Of a DNA stretch of 33,322 nt, positions 1 to 6,639 are shown one piece after another. The notes beneath the pieces were generated by a model. That model did no database searches, had not been told where the DNA came from, and worked only from the letters and a program-made list of their open reading frames with translations. Position numbers and translations under genes: made by a program. The stretch's first letter is position 1. Each line of letters begins with the position of its first letter. This DNA comes from Lachnospiraceae bacterium (GTDB taxonomy: Bacteria; Bacillota; Clostridia; Lachnospirales; Bianqueaceae): assembly GCA_021442595.1 (NCBI GenBank), contig JABUST010000045.1:1-33322 (forward strand). Reading direction: 5' to 3'.

Positions 1-66
1 GAATTGCGAAGCAATTCAGGGTGAACGTCAAGTGTATCGACTAACAGGACGATGTAATCGTTCACC
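1..66. other. nested inverted repeats at the end of tldD
   Basis: Bases 1-17 form a perfect inverted repeat (GAATTGC / GCAATTC with a 3-base spacer). Next to it, GGTGAACG (20-27) pairs with CGTTCACC (59-66), enclosing a weaker stem between 33-39 and 50-56 that has two G-U pairs. The larger repeat covers the tldD stop codon. There is no T-run on the minus strand, so a normal intrinsic terminator is not supported. It may be a structured 3' end or part of something cut off by the window edge. Confidence 0.35.
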
Positions 67-1441
67 TGCCGCCAACAGTTATGGAAGAAACTCGGATCAG
101 AGGCTGACCCACATTTGTGGGAATGGAACCGGAGGAAGAACCGCACATACCCTGAGCCATCTCCATGTCGGAGCCGATCATATCGATCTTGGCAATGGTA
201 TCGGCGCCGGTACCTACCAGGCTGGCTCCCCGGACAGGTTCACAGATCTTTCCGTTCCGGATGATGTAGCCTTCATTGACCGCAAAGTTGAATTCGCCGG
301 TGACAGGATTCACGCTGCCGCCGCCCATTTGCTTTGCATACAGACCGTACTCGATGGAAGCGATGATATCCTCGTTCTTATCGGGACCGGGGGCAATGTA
401 AGTATTACTCATTCGGGAGGTGGGAGTATAGGCATAGCTCTGGCGGCGGGCATTGCCGGTGGGAGCCATGCCCATGCGGCGGCCGTTGAACTTGTCGATC
501 ATGTAGGTTTTTAAGACGCCGTTTTCAATGAGCACATTGCGGCGGGATGGGGTTCCCTCATCATCAAAGTTAAAGCTGCCCCATTCGTTGGGCATGGTGC
601 CGTCATCGATGGCGGTAAACTTCTCGCAGGCAACCTTCTGACCAAGCTTCCCGGCAAACTGAGAACGTCCGTAAGCCACGGAGGAAGCTTCCAGAGAGTG
701 ACCGCAGGCCTCGTGGAAGATGACACCGCCGAAACCGTTTTCAATGGCTACGGGCATTACACCGGCAGGACAGTAGCCTGCGCCGGCCATGACCACAGCC
801 TGACGGGCGGCTTCTTCTCCGGTAGCTTTGGGGCTGACAGTTTCAAAAAGTTCAATACCCTTGCGGGCGCCGGGACGGCAGCCGCCGGTCTGGGTCTCTC
901 CGTTGATCTCAGCCACAGCCTGAATGGTGAGGCGGGTGCGGATCTGACGGTCGGAAGCGAAGATGCCCTCCGTATTGGCGATCTGGATCTTATGGTCTAC
1001 ATCCAGAAAAGCTCCGGTGACCTGCTTGATGGAGTCGGCATAATTTCTGGCGGCAAAGTAGCCTTCCTTCAGAATGTCGATCTTTTCTGCGTTAGTAACA
1101 TCTGCGGGGACGATACGGATGGGATGGATATCGCCGTAGAGACGCTCCTTCAGGGTGATGCTGATTTCGGCCTTTCCCTGGCAGAGAGCTTCGGCAGCCC
1201 GCAGGGCGCAGGCCACCAGACCGGCCTCGGAAGTGTCCACGGTGGAGGCCATGACAGAGCGAAGACCCTTGTAGACCCGAACGGCTGCGCCGGCCACGAT
1301 GGAATCCTGGATCTGGCTGACCTTGGAATCGATCATATTGATCTGATGGTTCAGCGTGTTCTCTGCGAAGATCTCGGCATAATCGGCGCCGGTGGAAACT
1401 GCAGCCAGAAGGACACGCTCACATACGTCACGTGAAATCAT
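62..1441 (-). CDS. tldD: TldD/PmbA-family metallopeptidase (TldD)
   Basis: TldD is the metal-carrying subunit of the TldD-TldE (PmbA) protease, which in studied bacteria trims unfolded peptides such as microcin precursors and the CcdA antitoxin. At 459 residues it has normal family length. The zinc motif HEACGH (HExxxH) lies at about residues 243-248, within FHEACGHSLEAS, and the C-terminus ends in ITVGGR as family members do. A clear AAGGAG precedes the ATG at 1441. It starts 28 bp after the upstream hypothetical gene, so the two are probably cotranscribed. The usual partner pmbA/tldE is not in the window; it could lie just beyond base 1, which cannot be seen. Expected to be cytoplasmic. Family call secure; substrate unknown. 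Confidence 0.93.
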   Translation of the reverse strand: MISRDVCERVLLAAVSTGADYAEIFAENTLNHQINMIDSKVSQIQDSIVAGAAVRVYKGLRSVMASTVDTSEAGLVACALRAAEALCQGKAEISITLKERLYGDIHPIRIVPADVTNAEKIDILKEGYFAARNYADSIKQVTGAFLDVDHKIQIANTEGIFASDRQIRTRLTIQAVAEINGETQTGGCRPGARKGIELFETVSPKATGEEAARQAVVMAGAGYCPAGVMPVAIENGFGGVIFHEACGHSLEASSVAYGRSQFAGKLGQKVACEKFTAIDDGTMPNEWGSFNFDDEGTPSRRNVLIENGVLKTYMIDKFNGRRMGMAPTGNARRQSYAYTPTSRMSNTYIAPGPDKNEDIIASIEYGLYAKQMGGGSVNPVTGEFNFAVNEGYIIRNGKICEPVRGASLVGTGADTIAKIDMIGSDMEMAQGMCGSSSGSIPTNVGQPLIRVSSITVGGR

Positions 1442-1469
1442 AGTATGAGCTCCTTGAACTTAACGGTGC

Positions 1470-2252
1470 TTATTTGGTTCCGAAGAATACGGAATCAAAG
1501 AAATCTCTGGTGGTATCTACACCAAGGGCTCCCTTGAATACGTCGGTGGAAAGGCCGCCCAGGTCAATGAGGTTGTTGGAATAACCCTGGACTGCCGCTT
1601 TCTTGGCGGCAATGCCTTCTGCATCCAGCGCAGGGGTCTCGTTGACCCACCGGGCATAGAAAGCGGTCATCTCGGCCACCATGTCATTCAGGGTTGCGGT
1701 GTGGGTATCCTGCTTTCGCATCAGTACATCCTGAACCTCATCCAGCCAGCTGGGATCGGCAGGGAAATTATCGATGCTGCTGTAGGTATCCAGCAGAGCA
1801 TTTCCTTCGGCAACCTTCTTCTGATAGGTTTCGTCCGCATTCACCATGGTGTTGTCCATTTCCATGATGTACTTGCGGGTGGCAAACATATACATAAAGT
1901 CGGTGGAGAGCAGAGGAGCATCTTTTTCGTAGGGAGTGACCACCACGGTACCCATCTGCATGAGGCCGAACATGTTCACAGTCATGACGCACACATTGCC
2001 CACATTTTCCTGGTCATACTGCTTGACCTTGAATTTCAGGACGCCGTAGATCTTGATCTCGTTGTAATCGTTGGTTATCTCGGTAAGCTCTCCGCACTGG
2101 GAAATCTCTTCCAGAACCACATCGATGGTCTCGTTCATGGCTCTTACGTTGTTGACGGAGTTGATGGTGATAGCCAGCACGATGACAGCCAGAATGCCCA
2201 GAATGATCAACCATACCTTGCCGGATTTCTTCTTGCCGTTTTTCTTGCTCAT
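1470..2252 (-). CDS. membrane-anchored hypothetical protein, possible bilin-reductase-like fold
   Basis: This 260-residue protein starts with a Lys-rich stretch and one hydrophobic segment (about residues 13-30), followed by a soluble domain expected outside the membrane if the positive-inside rule holds. I do not recognise it with certainty. The order of motifs recalls ferredoxin-dependent bilin reductases (HY2/PcyA family): a strand-like block before a Pro (VVVTPYEKDAPLL), then STDFMYMF, then an alternating hydrophobic strand ending in Asp (YIMEMDN), and a C-terminus of the form VFKGALGVDTTRDFFDSVFF that resembles the terminal F-x-LG-x-F pattern of that family. This resemblance is by eye only, and an extracytoplasmic location would be odd for a ferredoxin-dependent enzyme. 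The ribosome site AAAAAGGAGAACAAAG fixes the start. It lies between lgt and tldD. Confidence 0.8.
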   Translation of the reverse strand: MSKKNGKKKSGKVWLIILGILAVIVLAITINSVNNVRAMNETIDVVLEEISQCGELTEITNDYNEIKIYGVLKFKVKQYDQENVGNVCVMTVNMFGLMQMGTVVVTPYEKDAPLLSTDFMYMFATRKYIMEMDNTMVNADETYQKKVAEGNALLDTYSSIDNFPADPSWLDEVQDVLMRKQDTHTATLNDMVAEMTAFYARWVNETPALDAEGIAAKKAAVQGYSNNLIDLGGLSTDVFKGALGVDTTRDFFDSVFFGTK

Positions 2253-2366
2253 CTTTGTTCTCCTTTTTTATTTTAGTTTTTTCAGTAACTGTTTGTTGAC
2301 CGAATTGCTGCGGGGGGGCTTTTCAGTAAGCCGCATCCGCCTCGGCATTGATTGAGCCGGGCCGGA

Positions 2367-3533
2367 TCAGCCCCAGAGGTCCTCTTCTGTAGGCTTGTTC
2401 TTCTCGTCTGTCAGATCTGCGGAAGCCTCGGTTTCTTCCTCTTCGGCAGCTTTGTCTGCCTCGGAGGCAGCTTCGTCTTCAGCGTCGGAGTCTGCAGCGG
2501 CATCGGAGCCAACGGATTCAATGTCGTCGACATTGTCGGAGGCCTCTGCAGCATCGGAGCTCTCGTCATCCTGCTCGGAAGTCTCTGATGCACCGGAAAA
2601 CTCCTCATGGGCGGCGTCATCATCGTCTGCATCTAAAGAGGGGGCATATTCGTTCTTCTTGCCTTTGTTGGCTTTTTTCTTGGCTTCCACCTTGGCTCTG
2701 GCGCCCAGAATGATCATGAGGATCACACCCAGAAGAGCCATGACCACGGATACAAACACAGACACGGGGAAGTCCGTGTTCCAGACCTTCAGCTGGTCAG
2801 TCCGGAGATTCTCGATGAAAGCCCGGAGGATGCCGTAGCCGATCATGTAGACGCAGGCGGTCTGGCCTCTGAATTTGCGGTGCTTGAAGACGATCAGCAT
2901 GATGGCGAAGATGGCCAGGCAGCCGATGGACTCGTACAGGAAGGTGGGATGCACCTGAATGTAACGGACATCGCCAACTTTTACGGAGTTCTGCAGAAGC
3001 TCTGTGGTGGTGTAGGCAGCGGTCTTGATGTTAAGCCGCATGGCGAAGACGGAATCGGTGTAGGAGCCGAAGGCTTCCTGATTAAAGAAGTTGCCCCAGC
3101 GGCCGATGGCCTGTCCCAGCACCAGACCGGGCATGGCCGTGTCCAGAAGCTCCAGTACAGGCTTGTGCTTGGAACGGCAGTAGAAGACGGCAGTGAGCAC
3201 GGAGGCAATGACGGCGCCGTAGATGGCCAGCCCGCCGTTTCGGATGTTCAATATGCTCAGCAGATCGTCTTTGTAATTATCCCACTCGAAGGCAACATAG
3301 TAGGTCCGGGCGCCGATGACGCTGAAGATCAGGGCGTAGATCAGGAAATCCGTGTACATTTCGGGATCCTGCCCCGAACGCTTGGCCAGGGCTCTGGCTG
3401 TCAGCAGACCGGCCACCACACCGCAGGCGATGATGACGCCGTACCAGGCTACGTAGAAGCTGCCGATGGTGATGGCATATTTGCTTAGATGTTCGATTTC
3501 AATTCCCAGATAGGGAAACCAGATGTCGGGCAT
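2367..3533 (-). CDS. lgt: prolipoprotein diacylglyceryl transferase with long acidic C-terminal tail
   Basis: Lgt transfers diacylglycerol from phosphatidylglycerol to the lipobox cysteine of prolipoproteins, the first step of lipoprotein maturation at the membrane. The signature GRWGNFFNQE is at residues 144-153; HPTFLYES and the R-x-FIE-x-LRTD block follow, and several membrane segments span about residues 1-280. In the segment GGLAIYG the position matching E. coli His103 is Tyr105. The enzyme part is complete near residue 280. It is followed by a Lys-rich patch and then about 90 residues made mostly of Asp, Glu, Ser and Ala, giving 388 residues against roughly 260-300 for typical Lgt. The tail should be cytoplasmic and disordered. 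A sigma-A-like promoter lies upstream. First gene of a likely lgt-hypothetical-tldD unit, although 114 bp separate it from the next gene. Confidence 0.95.
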   Translation of the reverse strand: MPDIWFPYLGIEIEHLSKYAITIGSFYVAWYGVIIACGVVAGLLTARALAKRSGQDPEMYTDFLIYALIFSVIGARTYYVAFEWDNYKDDLLSILNIRNGGLAIYGAVIASVLTAVFYCRSKHKPVLELLDTAMPGLVLGQAIGRWGNFFNQEAFGSYTDSVFAMRLNIKTAAYTTTELLQNSVKVGDVRYIQVHPTFLYESIGCLAIFAIMLIVFKHRKFRGQTACVYMIGYGILRAFIENLRTDQLKVWNTDFPVSVFVSVVMALLGVILMIILGARAKVEAKKKANKGKKNEYAPSLDADDDDAAHEEFSGASETSEQDDESSDAAEASDNVDDIESVGSDAAADSDAEDEAASEADKAAEEEETEASADLTDEKNKPTEEDLWG

Positions 3534-3581
3534 GTTTGTACCAACCTTTTCTCCTAGTATAAATATAAGGAAACTTCAGAC

Positions 3582-3611
3582 AGTATACTACAAAAACGAG
3601 TGTTATTCCAA
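3582..3611 (-). promoter_or_regulatory. candidate sigma-A promoter of lgt
   Basis: On the minus strand, TTGGAA (-35, at 3606-3611) and TATACT (-10, at 3582-3587) are separated by 18 bp. The predicted transcript start is near 3575, about 40 bases before the lgt ATG. Confidence 0.65.
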
Positions 3612-3690
3612 TGAAGAAATTGTTAATCTCCCTGTAGGAGAAAAGAGGGGTGCTAATTCTTACAAGTAATTCGCTAAAACGAAAGGTAGG

Positions 3691-3719
3691 CTGAACTTTC
3701 CCTCTTTTCATGGTAAAAC
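3691..3719 (+). promoter_or_regulatory. candidate promoter of the c-di-GMP riboswitch transcript
   Basis: CTGAAC and TAAAAC are 17 bp apart, and TGG directly before TAAAAC makes an extended -10. A start near 3726 would place the riboswitch at the very 5' end of the RNA. The hexamers are weak, so support rests mostly on spacing and position. Confidence 0.4.
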
Positions 3720-3732
3720 ATTGGCACTTCAA

Positions 3733-3812
3733 GTTTCGATTTGGGCAAAACACTCGAAAGGGTGCGACGCAAAGCTAAAGGGCCTTTCAAATGGCAGCCA
3801 GTTGCCGCAATC
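3733..3812 (+). ncRNA. cyclic di-GMP-I (GEMM-I) riboswitch aptamer
   Basis: The segment carries the conserved GEMM-I elements in order: GGGCAAA (3743-3749), a hairpin CACTC-GAAA-GGGTG with a GNRA tetraloop, GACGCAAAGC (3766-3775), the tetraloop-receptor side GGGCCT, then ATGGCAGCC and a closing stem GGCA...TGCC. A short P1 can form between GATT (5' side) and AATC (3809-3812). The class binds c-di-GMP and controls transcription or translation of the downstream gene, here a small HTH gene at 3898. Recognition is by direct comparison with the remembered consensus; no covariance search was run. Confidence 0.9.
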
Positions 3813-3876
3813 AGCGTGCTGATTAGGTGTATATGTTTCATATACTGCCCAAGTCAATGAACTTGGGCAGTTTTTC
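3809..3876 (+). terminator. riboswitch expression platform with intrinsic terminator
   Basis: Three hairpins follow the aptamer: AATCAG/CTGATT (3809-3824), GTATATG/CATATAC (near 3828-3845) and a terminator ACTGCCCAAGT/ACTTGGGCAGT (3844-3854 with 3861-3871) followed by TTTTTC. The first hairpin reuses the AATC that would close aptamer stem P1. The terminator ends about 20 bases before the HTH start codon, so it probably controls read-through into that gene. Confidence 0.85.
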
Positions 3877-3897
3877 ATTTACAGAAAGGAGGTCAAC

Positions 3898-4080
3898 ATG
3901 AGTGGTTATCTAACTGTTCGTGAAGTCGCTGAGAAGTGGCATGTAACCGTTCGATGTGTCCAGATTTCCTGTAAGGAAGGACGGATCGAGCGCGCGGTCA
4001 AGTTCGGAAGAGACTGGATGATCCCCGTGGATGCTGAACGCCCGGAGGATCGAAGAGTTAAATTCGGCGTGAACGTATGA
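3898..4080 (+). CDS. small HTH (excisionase/MerR-like, HTH_17-type) DNA-binding protein
   Basis: A 60-residue protein consisting of little more than a winged HTH: YLTVREVAEKWHVTVRCVQ supplies the helix-turn-helix, followed by EGRIERAVKFGRDWMIP, the strand-and-wing pattern common to small excisionase-like and HTH_17 proteins of Clostridia. It has no effector or dimerisation domain, so regulation by ligand must come from elsewhere; the c-di-GMP riboswitch in its leader would provide it. A strong GAAAGGAGG lies 6 bases before the ATG. It is closed by its own terminator and is therefore monocistronic. Relatives are sometimes found on mobile elements, but no integrase or attachment site is visible here. 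Target genes unknown. Confidence 0.85.
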   Translation: MSGYLTVREVAEKWHVTVRCVQISCKEGRIERAVKFGRDWMIPVDAERPEDRRVKFGVNV

Positions 4081-4091
4081 AAAACTGAAAT

Positions 4092-4119
4092 GGAGCCGTA
4101 TCCCCCGGGATACGGCTCC
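4092..4119 (+). terminator. intrinsic terminator after the HTH gene
   Basis: A perfect 13-bp stem GGAGCCGTATCCC / GGGATACGGCTCC with a 2-base spacer, followed by GATTCGTTTTA. It isolates the riboswitch-HTH unit from the DUF1538 operon. Confidence 0.88.
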
Positions 4120-4128
4120 GATTCGTTT

Positions 4129-4191
4129 TAAGGAAAAAGGGGACAGGAATTGACATAAAGGGGATGGGCATCGACATACAGGAGATAGTCG
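4129..4191 (+). repeat. three degenerate 21-bp direct repeats upstream of the DUF1538 operon
   Basis: TTGACATAAAGGGGAT (from 4150) recurs 21 bp later as TCGACATACAGGAGAT (from 4171). A weaker copy sharing AAAGGGGA precedes them from 4129. Copies two and three match at about 15 of 21 positions. The spacing equals two helical turns. The bases GCATAATGA also occur twice downstream (4195 and 4251). Tandem regulator sites are possible. Confidence 0.5.
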
Positions 4192-4227
4192 CCGGCATAA
4201 TGAGAATATATATCAACAGAAACAGGA

Positions 4228-4257
4228 TAGACACACGGCGGTGAAGTATGGCATAAT
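4228..4257 (+). promoter_or_regulatory. candidate promoter of the DUF1538-PII operon
   Basis: TAGACA (4228-4233) and CATAAT (4252-4257) are 18 bp apart, giving a start near 4264 and a 36-base leader. A second possible pair (TCGACA / CATAAT, 4171-4201) lies within the repeat region with a poorer 19-bp spacing. Confidence 0.4.
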
Positions 4258-4299
4258 GAAGACAGGTTATTTGTATGCTGCGGGATGGGAGGTGAAGCT

Positions 4300-5823
4300 A
4301 TGGAAAGACAGAGTCTATTGGCAGAGAAGCTGCGGGAAGCGGCTCTTTCCGTCCTGCCCATTATTTCCATCGTGTTTGTTCTTTCCCTTATTCTGGTACC
4401 GGTGCACAGCGGTTTGATCCTTTCTTTTCTCATAGGTACGGTCATGATTATTGCCGGAATGGCTCTGTTCTCCATCGGTGCGGACTCCGCCATGGCCCAG
4501 ATAGGAACCCATATCGGATCCAGGCTGACAGCCACAAAGAAGATTGGTCTTATCGTGCTGGTGAGCTTTTTGCTGGGTGTGATCATCACCGTTGCAGAGC
4601 CCGATCTTCAGGTGCTGGCTACCTATGTGCCGGATATTGATACTACGGTTCTCATCGTCCTCGTGTCCATCGGCGTGGGGGTGTTTCTGGTGGTGAGCAT
4701 GCTGCGCATCCTTTTCGGTATTCCTCTTCGCTGGCTGCTTCTGTTTTTCTATGGTCTGGTTTTTATTCTGGCGATCCTGTCCAGACCGGATTTTCTTTCC
4801 GTTGCCTTTGATTCCGGCGGCGTTACCACCGGTCCCATGACGGTGCCCTTCATCATGGCTTTGGGCGTGGGCGTATCCTCCATCCGAAGTGATGAAAAGG
4901 CTAAAGCGGACAGCTTTGGTCTCATTGCACTTTGCTCCATTGGACCCATTCTGGCAGTGCTGGTTCTGGGCTTCATCTATGATACGGATACGGCAGGAGA
5001 GACTGCTATTCTGATCCAAAACCTGGACACCTCCGTGGAGGTGGGAAAGACTTATATGGAAGCTATCCCCGACAAGCTGAAGGAGGTGGCCTTTGCCCTG
5101 CTGCCCATTGCAGGCTTTTTCCTGCTCTTTCAGATGGTCCTGCTCAGGTTGGAAAAGCGGACACTGCGGTCTATTCTGGTAGGCATCGTCTTTACTTATC
5201 TGGGTCTTGTCCTCTTCCTCACCGGCGCAAATGTGGGCTTCTCCGCTCTGGGCTTTGCCCTGGGCGGATCCATGAAGGAGCAGGGACTGCTGTGGCTTTC
5301 CATTCCCCTGGCTATGGTCATGGGCTGGTTCATCATCGGGGCAGAGCCTGCGGTGCACGTGCTGACTAAACAGGTCTATGAGCTTTCTGCAGGCGCTATC
5401 AAAGAAAAAACCATGCGGATCACCCTGGCTGCTGCCATCGCTGTGGCAAATGGGCTGGCTATACTCCGTGTGCTCACAGGACTTCCTATCTTCTGGTTCG
5501 TCCTGGTGGGCTATGCCATCGCTCTCTTTCTTTCCTTCGTCGTTTCTCCTACTTTTACAGCTATCGCCTTTGATGCCGGCGGCGTTGCCTCCGGTCCCAT
5601 GACGGCGGCCTTCATGCTGCCCTTTGCCATGGGCCTGTCCGATGCGGTAGGGGGAAACATTATGACGGATGCCTTCGGTCTGGTGGCTCTGGTGGCAGTG
5701 ATGCCTTTGATTACAGTGCAGATCATGGGCGCCGTTACAGCTCTTCGTAACAGCCGTATTCCTGTCCATGAGGCACCGGAAACGGTGGATGATGAGGTCA
5801 TTGAGCTTTGGGAGGTGGTCTGA
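4300..5823 (+). CDS. DUF1538 family integral membrane protein, internally duplicated
   Basis: A polytopic membrane protein of 507 residues and unknown transport role. The start at 4300 is chosen because GGGAGGTGA lies directly before it; the ORF-track ATG at 4285 lies at that ribosome site. The two halves are homologous: AFDSGGVTTGPMTVPF with ADSFGLIAL in the first recurs as AFDAGGVASGPMTAAF with TDAFGLVAL in the second, and GAEPAVHVL echoes AEPDLQVLA. Such inverted or tandem repeats with a Gly-rich re-entrant-like segment are typical of secondary transporters and channels. The following gene, which overlaps its ribosome site, encodes two PII-like domains, so the pair resembles an AmtB-GlnK arrangement in which a PII protein gates a membrane protein. 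Substrate not known. Confidence 0.88.
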   Translation: MERQSLLAEKLREAALSVLPIISIVFVLSLILVPVHSGLILSFLIGTVMIIAGMALFSIGADSAMAQIGTHIGSRLTATKKIGLIVLVSFLLGVIITVAEPDLQVLATYVPDIDTTVLIVLVSIGVGVFLVVSMLRILFGIPLRWLLLFFYGLVFILAILSRPDFLSVAFDSGGVTTGPMTVPFIMALGVGVSSIRSDEKAKADSFGLIALCSIGPILAVLVLGFIYDTDTAGETAILIQNLDTSVEVGKTYMEAIPDKLKEVAFALLPIAGFFLLFQMVLLRLEKRTLRSILVGIVFTYLGLVLFLTGANVGFSALGFALGGSMKEQGLLWLSIPLAMVMGWFIIGAEPAVHVLTKQVYELSAGAIKEKTMRITLAAAIAVANGLAILRVLTGLPIFWFVLVGYAIALFLSFVVSPTFTAIAFDAGGVASGPMTAAFMLPFAMGLSDAVGGNIMTDAFGLVALVAVMPLITVQIMGAVTALRNSRIPVHEAPETVDDEVIELWEVV

Positions 5824-6501
5824 ATGGAACTGTATTATATGATTGCAGTGGTGGACCGGAACCGTGAAAAAGGGCTGCTGTCTATTTGCCGTGAGCTGGA
5901 TATCAGTATGACCCTTACCATGAACGGTTGGGGCACAGCCACCGCCTCTCATCTTCTGCTCCACAATCTGAGACCCACAGAGAAGACCATTTTTGGTGCG
6001 GTGGTTTCGGCTATCACCAGAAAGAAGATGATCCACGGGGCTGAAAGAAAGCTGTTCATTGATATTCCGGGAAACGGAATCATGATGTTTATCCCTTTAA
6101 AAAGTGTGGTCAGCCGGAGAGCGCTGGATTTCTTTACATTTAACCAGGAACTGGAAGGAGATGGTCCTGTCATGGATTTCAAGCATGAACTCATCGTTGT
6201 GATATTAAATGAAGGCTATTGTGACATGGTCATGGATTCGGCCAGAGAGGCCGGAGCCTCGGGCGGTACCATTCTGCATGCCAAGGGCACCATGGGACGG
6301 GAAACGGAAAAGTTCTACAGTGTTTCCATGGCAGAGGAGAAGGATATGCTTTACATTCTGGCTGCTGCGGAGAAAAAGACGGATATTATGCAGACTATTC
6401 AGAGAAAGTGCGGCAGCGGTACCGATGCGGGCGCCATCTGCTTTTCTCTTCCCGTCTCCGATGTGATCGGTCTTCGCCATTTGGACGAGTCAGCGTATTG
6501 A
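5824..6501 (+). CDS. tandem PII-like (nitrogen-regulator fold) protein
   Basis: This 225-residue protein starts immediately after the DUF1538 stop codon, with GGAGGTGG inside the end of that gene, so translation is probably coupled. It has two PII-like halves: residues about 1-107 (MELYYMIAVVDRNREKG... MTLTMNGWGTATASH) and about 120-225 (HELIVVILNEGYCDMVMDSAREAGASGGTILHAKG in fragments). The second half keeps the beta-alpha-beta pattern and the GASGGTILHAKG segment that leads into the T-loop in PII proteins. The likely role is to sense a small ligand and regulate the neighbouring membrane protein. The canonical uridylylated Tyr of GlnB cannot be identified. Two PII domains match the two halves of DUF1538. 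Confidence 0.82.
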   Translation: MELYYMIAVVDRNREKGLLSICRELDISMTLTMNGWGTATASHLLLHNLRPTEKTIFGAVVSAITRKKMIHGAERKLFIDIPGNGIMMFIPLKSVVSRRALDFFTFNQELEGDGPVMDFKHELIVVILNEGYCDMVMDSAREAGASGGTILHAKGTMGRETEKFYSVSMAEEKDMLYILAAAEKKTDIMQTIQRKCGSGTDAGAICFSLPVSDVIGLRHLDESAY

Positions 6502-6525
6502 TTTCTGTATATTGATTTCATAAAG

Positions 6526-6555
6526 AAACCGCGGGATATCATCCTGCGGTTTTTC
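6526..6555 (+). terminator. intrinsic terminator of the DUF1538-PII operon
   Basis: AAACCGCGGGAT (6526-6537) pairs along 12 positions, one of them G-T, with ATCCTGCGGTTT (6541-6552), followed by TTTC. Confidence 0.88.
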
Positions 6556-6584
6556 TTGTGAAAAAGGTCGGTTTATGCTAAAAT
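6556..6584 (+). promoter_or_regulatory. promoter of the ychF-prfC-glnS operon
   Basis: TTGTGA (6556-6561), a 17-bp spacer and TAAAAT (6579-6584), preceded by TGC for an extended -10. The start would be near 6591 and the leader about 49 bases. Confidence 0.7.
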
Positions 6585-6639
6585 AAAGGTTCGTGATGCA
6601 ATCTGTAAAAACACTTGCAACAAAGGAGTTTTACCATAA

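Noticed and set aside
2277-2329. Repeated TTTTCAGTAA and a run of seven G between lgt and the hypothetical gene
   Set aside because: Two short copies with no clear secondary structure or T-run; not enough for a regulatory claim. The G-run may be worth remembering as a sequencing risk only.
3499-3753. 84-residue minus-strand ORF upstream of lgt
   Set aside because: It overlaps the lgt promoter, lgt start and the riboswitch, and has no ribosome site or known domain.
4315-6036. 573-residue minus-strand ORF opposite the DUF1538 and PII genes
   Set aside because: It is His/Gln/Asp-rich with no recognisable domain and no ribosome site, and mirrors two well-supported plus-strand genes. It is a codon-bias shadow.
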